In this document: in pieces, positions 14,022-18,690 of the stretch | Layout of the letters: every line of letters starts with the position of its first letter | How positions within the stretch are numbered: the stretch's first letter is position 1 | Origin: SZUA-229 sp041589175 | GTDB taxonomy: Bacteria; Pseudomonadota; Gammaproteobacteria; SZUA-229 | Assembly: GCA_041589175.1 (NCBI GenBank) | Contig: JBFHWF010000049.1 | Span: 1-18,690, forward strand | Direction of reading: 5' to 3' | DNA length: 18,690 nucleotides | Translations under genes and position numbers: made by a program | The notes under the pieces: model-generated | The model's input: the letters and a program-made list of their open reading frames with translations, nothing else | Told to the model about the DNA's origin: nothing | The model's database searches: none

Positions 14022-17000
14022 ATGTTTGAGCGTGTTGCTGGTAAGGCTACCTGGGCTGTATTACTTGGATCGATTGCGTTACAGGGTTGTGGCGGCGGTG
14101 GCGGCGGAAGCAGCGAAGCACCGGCAGCGGAGACACCAGCAGACCCACCAGCCGCAGAAACTAAAACACTTTCTGGTGGTGGTGTAAAAGGCCCACTGGC
14201 GAATGCGGTCGTCACCCTTTATAGCTTCGATGGCAATAATCAGGCCGGCGGTTTCAAGGGCAGTGTGGCGGGTACAGCCAGTACCGACAGCAGCGCAGCG
14301 ATCACCGGGCTTAGCCTGACGTTCCCTTTCAATCCCCCCTACATCATGGAATTCACCAGTACTGCCGATACAAGGGACATAACCACAAGCCAGTTCCCGG
14401 TAATTACTACCATGCGTACAGTTGTCACCGATGCGATGCTGACATCCGGTGAGCAGCTTTACGCAACACCACTGACAACCATGGCGGTCGATATTGCCGT
14501 CAAGAATGCGCAGGATACTAATGGGACGCTTGGCATTCAGGCTGATGAATTTGAAGCCGCACTCACACCAGCGGCCTCTCAGGTGGTATCTACCCTGGGC
14601 TTTGGTCTGAATAGTTCAGTCAATATTTTCGATACTCCACCACTTATTAACAGCACGACAGATAGTACGAAACAGTCAAGTGTTGCTGCCTACCGTGCTG
14701 CGGTTGAAGCGGTTACCGCGGTTGCCTATGAGATGGGGCAGCAAACCACGGATAAAAATACAGATTCAGTACTGACAGCACTCGCTGCCGACCTGTCCGA
14801 TGGTGAAATCGACGGCCAGGTTGATGGCTCGGCCAGTGAAGAAATCAATAGCAATAGCCTGCAGGTTCTGGAGCAGGATCCAGCCACACTACCGATTCCA
14901 AATCGCCCAGGTAAGACGGTTGCCGATGTGCAGGAACTGCTTATCGAGGAAAAGACAACAACCGGGGCTGATACAGATACAAGCGAGTTAGATCCAACGA
15001 CAGGTTCTATTACAACGCAAACCCAGCCAGCAGAAACCAATCCGGATAAAGATGCGGATGGTGTTTTAAATGTTGACGATGCTTATCCCAATGATCCAAC
15101 GGCGGATACCGATACGGATGGCGACGGTGCACCAGATATTGCCTGGACTGATGCAACACGTGGATTTATCGACGAAGCTCGCTCTGATAGCGATGACGAT
15201 AATGATGGCTGGCCTGATGGCGCAGACTCGGACGACTTCCCACTGGATGCGAGCCTGTATATCGATCCAGCACGCGACCGTGATAATGATGGTGTAAACA
15301 ACGGTGCAGATAACTGCCCATTAGTTACAAATAGTGATCAGGCAGATGCAGACAGTGATGGTAAAGGTGATGCCTGTGATCTGTTAAATGATGCCGACGA
15401 AGATGGCATAGATGACACAACGGATAATTGTACGGGGCTGTTTAATCCATTACAGCTTGATCTTGATATAGATGATATTGGTGATGCCTGTGATACTGAT
15501 ATCGATGGCGATAATGCGCTGAATGATGCAGATGCATTCCCATACGATGCGACGGCGGATACGGATACGGATGGCGACGGTGCACCAGATGTTGCCTGGA
15601 CCGATGCAACACGTACGATTATCGACACAGCACGCTCTGATGGCGATGATGATAATGATAGTCTGCTGGATGCTGATGACCTGGGTACCAGCCCAATCGA
15701 TAACACCACGGCCTGTTCGTTATTAAGAGACTGTGATGGTGATGGTGTATTTGATGGCTCAGACTTTGCGCCACTTGATCCGAATGTGAAATTCAATTTC
15801 GCTCCAATTGCGGAAGATCGTTCAGTAATAACGGATGAAGATATCGATGTAGTTGTATCACTGGTTGTGGTTGATGATGGTGTTGCACTGCCATTAACCT
15901 ACACAGTCGTATCAGATCCTGCTAGCGGTGTATTGTCGGGCTCCGGTGACGCTCGGACTTACACGCCTGGTGCAAACTTTAATGGCACAGACTCGTTTAC
16001 CTTTAAGGTGGAAGATGCGGACAACAAGGTTTCCAGAGTAGCAACCGTTACGATTAATGTTAATGCTGTTAATGATGACCCAGTGATTACATCAATAGCA
16101 GTAACCGGTGTTAATGAAGACAGCGCTTATAGTTATACCGTGACGGCATCTGATATTGATGCTGATAATCTTTCATTAACAGCGCCTGTTATCCCTGCCT
16201 GGTTAAGTTTTGATGCACAAACCGGTATTCTTTCAGGTACGCCAGAAAATGCTGAGGTAGGTGATCATAATGTCACGATTCGTGTTAATGATGGCACGGT
16301 AGATGTAGATCAGAGCTTTGTTGTTTCTGTGGCCAATACGAATGATAGTCCAGCATTCACGACAACAGAGCTAACGACAGCAACAGAAGATACTGTGTAT
16401 AGCTATATCGCAGCGGCAGCTGATGTCGATGTTGGCGACAGTCTTACACTGAGTGCACCTGTACTGCCCGCCTGGTTAAGCTTTACGCCGGGTACTGGAG
16501 AATTAACAGGTACACCTGCGAATGCAGAAGTGGGTAACCATAATGTCACGCTAAGCGTTACAGATGGTACGGTGAGCGTGGATCAGGTGTTTATCATCAG
16601 CGTTGGCAATGTCAACGATGAGCCGGTATTTACCTCATCAGCGGTTACAGCTGCTACTCAGGATGTGGTTTATTCCTACACTGCAACAGCTAGCGATGTT
16701 GATGTGTCTGATGTATTGACGCTGAGTGCCACAGTGCTGCCCTCGTGGTTGAGCTTTGATGCGCAAACTGGAATTCTGACGGGTACACCGCAAAATGCGG
16801 ATGTGGGCGATCATAATGTGACCTTACGTGTAAATGACGGCACGGCCGATGTAGACCAGAGTTTTGTCATCAGCGTGGCGAATGTTAATGACAGTCCAGA
16901 ATTCACTTCTACTGCGGTTTCGCTTGCAACAGAAGATTCGGCATATACCTATACCGCAACGGTTAATGATATTGATGCGAATGATACTCTGACGCTAAGT

Positions 17001-18690
17001 GCGCCTGTGCTTCCTTCCTGGTTGAACTTTGATGCGGGTAGCGGCTTATTAAGTGGTACACCAACGAATGCCGATGTGGGTGATAACAATGTAACGCTAC
17101 GTGTAACGGATGGCGCGGTTAATGTAGATCAGATATTTGTTATTAGTGTCTCAAATGTGAACGATGACCCTGCGTTTACTTCAACGGCAGTAACTGGTGC
17201 AACGGAAGACACGGTATATAGTTACACCGCCACGGCGAGTGATGTCGATGTTGGCGATAGCCTGACATTAAGTGCACCTGTAATTCCATCCTGGTTGAGC
17301 TTTACGCCAGCAAACGGTTTGTTAACGGGTACACCGGGTAATGACGATGTCGGCGTGCATAATGTAACGCTGCGCGTAAATGATGGTAGTGTCGATATTG
17401 ACCAGTCATTTGTTATCACGGTAGCGAATGTCAATGATGCGCCGATAGCTGTTGATGACACTGCAGAAGTCAGCGATACAGATCCAACAACGATATATGT
17501 ACTTACGAATGATGATGACATCGATGTTGGCGATACTCTGTCGATTACTGCGGTTACAGATGGCACGCTTGGTACGGTTAGCTTTACAGCGACTGAAGTT
17601 GTTTACACAAACGTAACGGGTGTTACTGATCAGCTGGATAGCTTCACTTATACCGTGTCAGATGGTACGACGACTTCACAGGCAACAGTTAGCGTAACGC
17701 TGGTGACTAATCAGCCTCCGGTTGCGGGTGATGATGCGGCAGCAACACTTGAAGAGCAGGCGGTGACGACGGGTGATGTACTGGCGAATGACTCTGATGG
17801 CGATGGCGACCCATTAACTATCACGGCTTTCGATAGCGTTTCTGCCAACGGTGGTACCGTTACGCAGAGTGGTAACACGTTCACCTATACGCCAGCCACT
17901 AATTTCTTCGGTGATGATACCTTCACTTACACCATTTCAGATGGAACCAGTAATGCCGTTGGTACGGTCACGGTAACGGTCACTGACGTGAATGATCTAC
18001 CTGTTGCAACAGATGACAGTTACGATGTGGGTAATGGTGCACAGGTTCTCGATGTGCTGGTGAATGACAGTGATATTGAAACCAGCGTATCGATATCTGC
18101 GGTTGGTACAGCTACCAATGGTAGTGTGTCACATGATGGTTCAGTCGTAACCTATACACCGAACACGGGTTACTATGGTTCGGATAGCTTTACCTATACC
18201 ATCACCGACGGTACCGATACGGATACTGCGACAGTGACGGTGAATACGGTCGATGTGGATGGTATCTGGTTTGCCACGGCTACGGTGAGTGGCACCACAG
18301 GTGACACCGGTATCTGTGATGATCAGATTGGTGATATGTTCTCAGAATATATTTCAATCGATCAGAAAGATCTGGCGATTACACTCGTTGATCGTTGGGC
18401 ACATCCTGGAACAGGTACTCTGAATCCAGCAACCTCGACCTTTACAACTACAGGTAATCAACCAGTGCGTGATGTTATGGATTCAGGTTCAGACACTGAA
18501 AGCTTCACGGCTACGCTGAATCCTGATGGTAGCCTGTCAGGTACAGCGACTTTCGAAGTGTACGATGAGTTTTCTAGCTTCGTTTGTTCAACCAGCGTTG
18601 ATTTCACGGCGGCTCGTGGCTATCAGCTGACAGAGACTGAAGATTATTCTGGACTGTATGGCCTGGAAGTGATCGAGATCGATGGCACCC
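14022..18690 (+). CDS. Giant repeat-rich surface lipoprotein (TSP3, He_PIG and cadherin-like domains), 3' end beyond window
   Basis: The frame is open from the ATG at 14022 (AGGG seven bases before it) to the last base, at least 1556 codons, without a stop. Residues 1-23 are a lipoprotein signal ending in LQGC, followed by a run of six glycines. Residues ~45-335 are an unrecognised domain beginning VKGPLANAVVTLY. Residues ~340-587 are an Asp-rich thrombospondin-type-3-like calcium-binding region with paired cysteines (DNCPL..GDACD, DNCTG..GDACD). Residues 588-682 are a cadherin-like domain; 683-1136 are five He_PIG/CADG-like repeats; 1137-1409 are three cadherin-like/VCBS-type domains with DVLANDSDGDGDP and FTYTISDG signatures. 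Residues 1410 onward are unrecognised, with Cys1432 and Cys1522 that may form a disulfide. No enzymatic motif is seen. An adhesin or biofilm-matrix role is inferred from this domain set. Confidence 0.9.
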   Translation, partial: MFERVAGKATWAVLLGSIALQGCGGGGGGSSEAPAAETPADPPAAETKTLSGGGVKGPLANAVVTLYSFDGNNQAGGFKGSVAGTASTDSSAAITGLSLTFPFNPPYIMEFTSTADTRDITTSQFPVITTMRTVVTDAMLTSGEQLYATPLTTMAVDIAVKNAQDTNGTLGIQADEFEAALTPAASQVVSTLGFGLNSSVNIFDTPPLINSTTDSTKQSSVAAYRAAVEAVTAVAYEMGQQTTDKNTDSVLTALAADLSDGEIDGQVDGSASEEINSNSLQVLEQDPATLPIPNRPGKTVADVQELLIEEKTTTGADTDTSELDPTTGSITTQTQPAETNPDKDADGVLNVDDAYPNDPTADTDTDGDGAPDIAWTDATRGFIDEARSDSDDDNDGWPDGADSDDFPLDASLYIDPARDRDNDGVNNGADNCPLVTNSDQADADSDGKGDACDLLNDADEDGIDDTTDNCTGLFNPLQLDLDIDDIGDACDTDIDGDNALNDADAFPYDATADTDTDGDGAPDVAWTDATRTIIDTARSDGDDDNDSLLDADDLGTSPIDNTTACSLLRDCDGDGVFDGSDFAPLDPNVKFNFAPIAEDRSVITDEDIDVVVSLVVVDDGVALPLTYTVVSDPASGVLSGSGDARTYTPGANFNGTDSFTFKVEDADNKVSRVATVTINVNAVNDDPVITSIAVTGVNEDSAYSYTVTASDIDADNLSLTAPVIPAWLSFDAQTGILSGTPENAEVGDHNVTIRVNDGTVDVDQSFVVSVANTNDSPAFTTTELTTATEDTVYSYIAAAADVDVGDSLTLSAPVLPAWLSFTPGTGELTGTPANAEVGNHNVTLSVTDGTVSVDQVFIISVGNVNDEPVFTSSAVTAATQDVVYSYTATASDVDVSDVLTLSATVLPSWLSFDAQTGILTGTPQNADVGDHNVTLRVNDGTADVDQSFVISVANVNDSPEFTSTAVSLATEDSAYTYTATVNDIDANDTLTLSAPVLPSWLNFDAGSGLLSGTPTNADVGDNNVTLRVTDGAVNVDQIFVISVSNVNDDPAFTSTAVTGATEDTVYSYTATASDVDVGDSLTLSAPVIPSWLSFTPANGLLTGTPGNDDVGVHNVTLRVNDGSVDIDQSFVITVANVNDAPIAVDDTAEVSDTDPTTIYVLTNDDDIDVGDTLSITAVTDGTLGTVSFTATEVVYTNVTGVTDQLDSFTYTVSDGTTTSQATVSVTLVTNQPPVAGDDAAATLEEQAVTTGDVLANDSDGDGDPLTITAFDSVSANGGTVTQSGNTFTYTPATNFFGDDTFTYTISDGTSNAVGTVTVTVTDVNDLPVATDDSYDVGNGAQVLDVLVNDSDIETSVSISAVGTATNGSVSHDGSVVTYTPNTGYYGSDSFTYTITDGTDTDTATVTVNTVDVDGIWFATATVSGTTGDTGICDDQIGDMFSEYISIDQKDLAITLVDRWAHPGTGTLNPATSTFTTTGNQPVRDVMDSGSDTESFTATLNPDGSLSGTATFEVYDEFSSFVCSTSVDFTAARGYQLTETEDYSGLYGLEVIEIDGT
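15099..15206 (+). repeat. TSP3-region duplication, copy 1
   Basis: A 108-base segment encoding TADTDTDGDGAPDIAWTDAT and following residues to SDSDDDND. It is repeated in frame 453 bases (151 codons) later with roughly a dozen mismatches by eye, so about nine bases in ten agree. This points to a fairly recent duplication within the calcium-binding region. Confidence 0.85.
15552..15659 (+). repeat. TSP3-region duplication, copy 2
   Basis: Second copy of the 108-base segment, encoding TADTDTDGDGAPDVAWTDAT and onward to SDGDDDND. Between the copies lie the two cysteine-containing TSP3 units (DNC...GDACD), so the duplicated piece flanks them. Confidence 0.85.
16068..17429 (+). repeat. Five tandem ~273-base repeats encoding He_PIG/CADG-like domains
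   Basis: Unit boundaries, taken at the (V/T)ND(D/S/E/A)P motif, fall at 16068, 16338, 16611, 16884, 17157 and 17430. The first unit is 90 codons and the other four are exactly 91. Each carries an ED-type N-terminal strand (the third unit reads QD), SYTATASDVD-like, P(A/S)WL(S/N)F, G(I/L/E)L(S/T)GTP, a VG-N-NVT strand and a final VDQ(S/V/I)F strand. These are immunoglobulin-like beta sandwiches known as He_PIG or dystroglycan-type cadherin-like domains in large bacterial surface proteins. Confidence 0.93.

Noticed and set aside
16068..17429. Regular repeat spacing as a possible CRISPR-like array
   Set aside because: The repeats are 273 bases long, coding, in frame and contiguous, with no unique spacers.
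14726..17566. Several minus-strand open frames inside the large lipoprotein gene (14726-15040, 15338-15796, 17222-17566)
   Set aside because: They are low-complexity Ser/Val-rich mirror frames of the Asp-rich repeats, have no ribosome sites, and overlap a strongly supported plus-strand gene.

Overview
The window reads as a chromosomal segment of a gammaproteobacterium. Two conserved blocks support this: rpoH-(response regulator)-ftsX-ftsE-ftsY, divergent from M16 peptidase-M16 peptidase-rsmD-coaD-ferredoxin-ggt. From memory, this order resembles Pseudomonas and related orders, whereas Enterobacteria place rsmD directly before ftsYEX-rpoH. Species cannot be fixed from the sequence. I see no transposase, integrase, phage gene, CRISPR array, tRNA or rRNA.

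Layout: (1) Bases 1-594 hold the 3' end of a plus-strand EAL-domain protein (cyclic-di-GMP phosphodiesterase type). It converges on a minus-strand single-domain cupin gene. (2) A minus-strand block from about 5954 down to 1089 runs ftsY, ftsE, ftsX, a two-receiver response regulator, then rpoH, closed by a strong intrinsic terminator. A perfect CIRCE operator (9-bp arms, 9-bp spacer), the binding site of the repressor HrcA, lies just upstream of rpoH. (3) A plus-strand block from 6094 to 12114 holds a catalytic M16 metalloprotease lipoprotein, its zinc-site-less M16 partner, rsmD (16S rRNA m2G966 methyltransferase), coaD, a 2[4Fe-4S] ferredoxin with its own promoter and terminator, and a gamma-glutamyltransferase. 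(4) A small unknown minus-strand gene (12129-12404) is divergent from mogA (molybdopterin adenylyltransferase). (5) From 13191 comes a NarL/LuxR-type orphan response regulator and then a very large lipoprotein gene that starts at 14022 and is still open at the window end (at least 1556 codons).

The large lipoprotein carries a lipobox with a poly-glycine tail, an N-terminal unknown domain, a calcium-binding thrombospondin-type-3-like region, a cadherin-like domain, five tandem ~91-residue putative-Ig (He_PIG/CADG-like) repeats, three more cadherin-like/VCBS-type domains, and an unrecognised C-terminal region with two cysteines. It looks like a surface adhesin or matrix protein.

The core genes serve membrane-protein targeting (FtsY), division-site wall hydrolysis control (FtsEX), heat shock (RpoH), periplasmic proteolysis, ribosome modification, CoA synthesis and glutathione metabolism. 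The points most worth a second look are the HrcA operator on rpoH, the response regulator with a degenerate first receiver inserted before rpoH, and the mosaic-repeat lipoprotein beside an orphan regulator.
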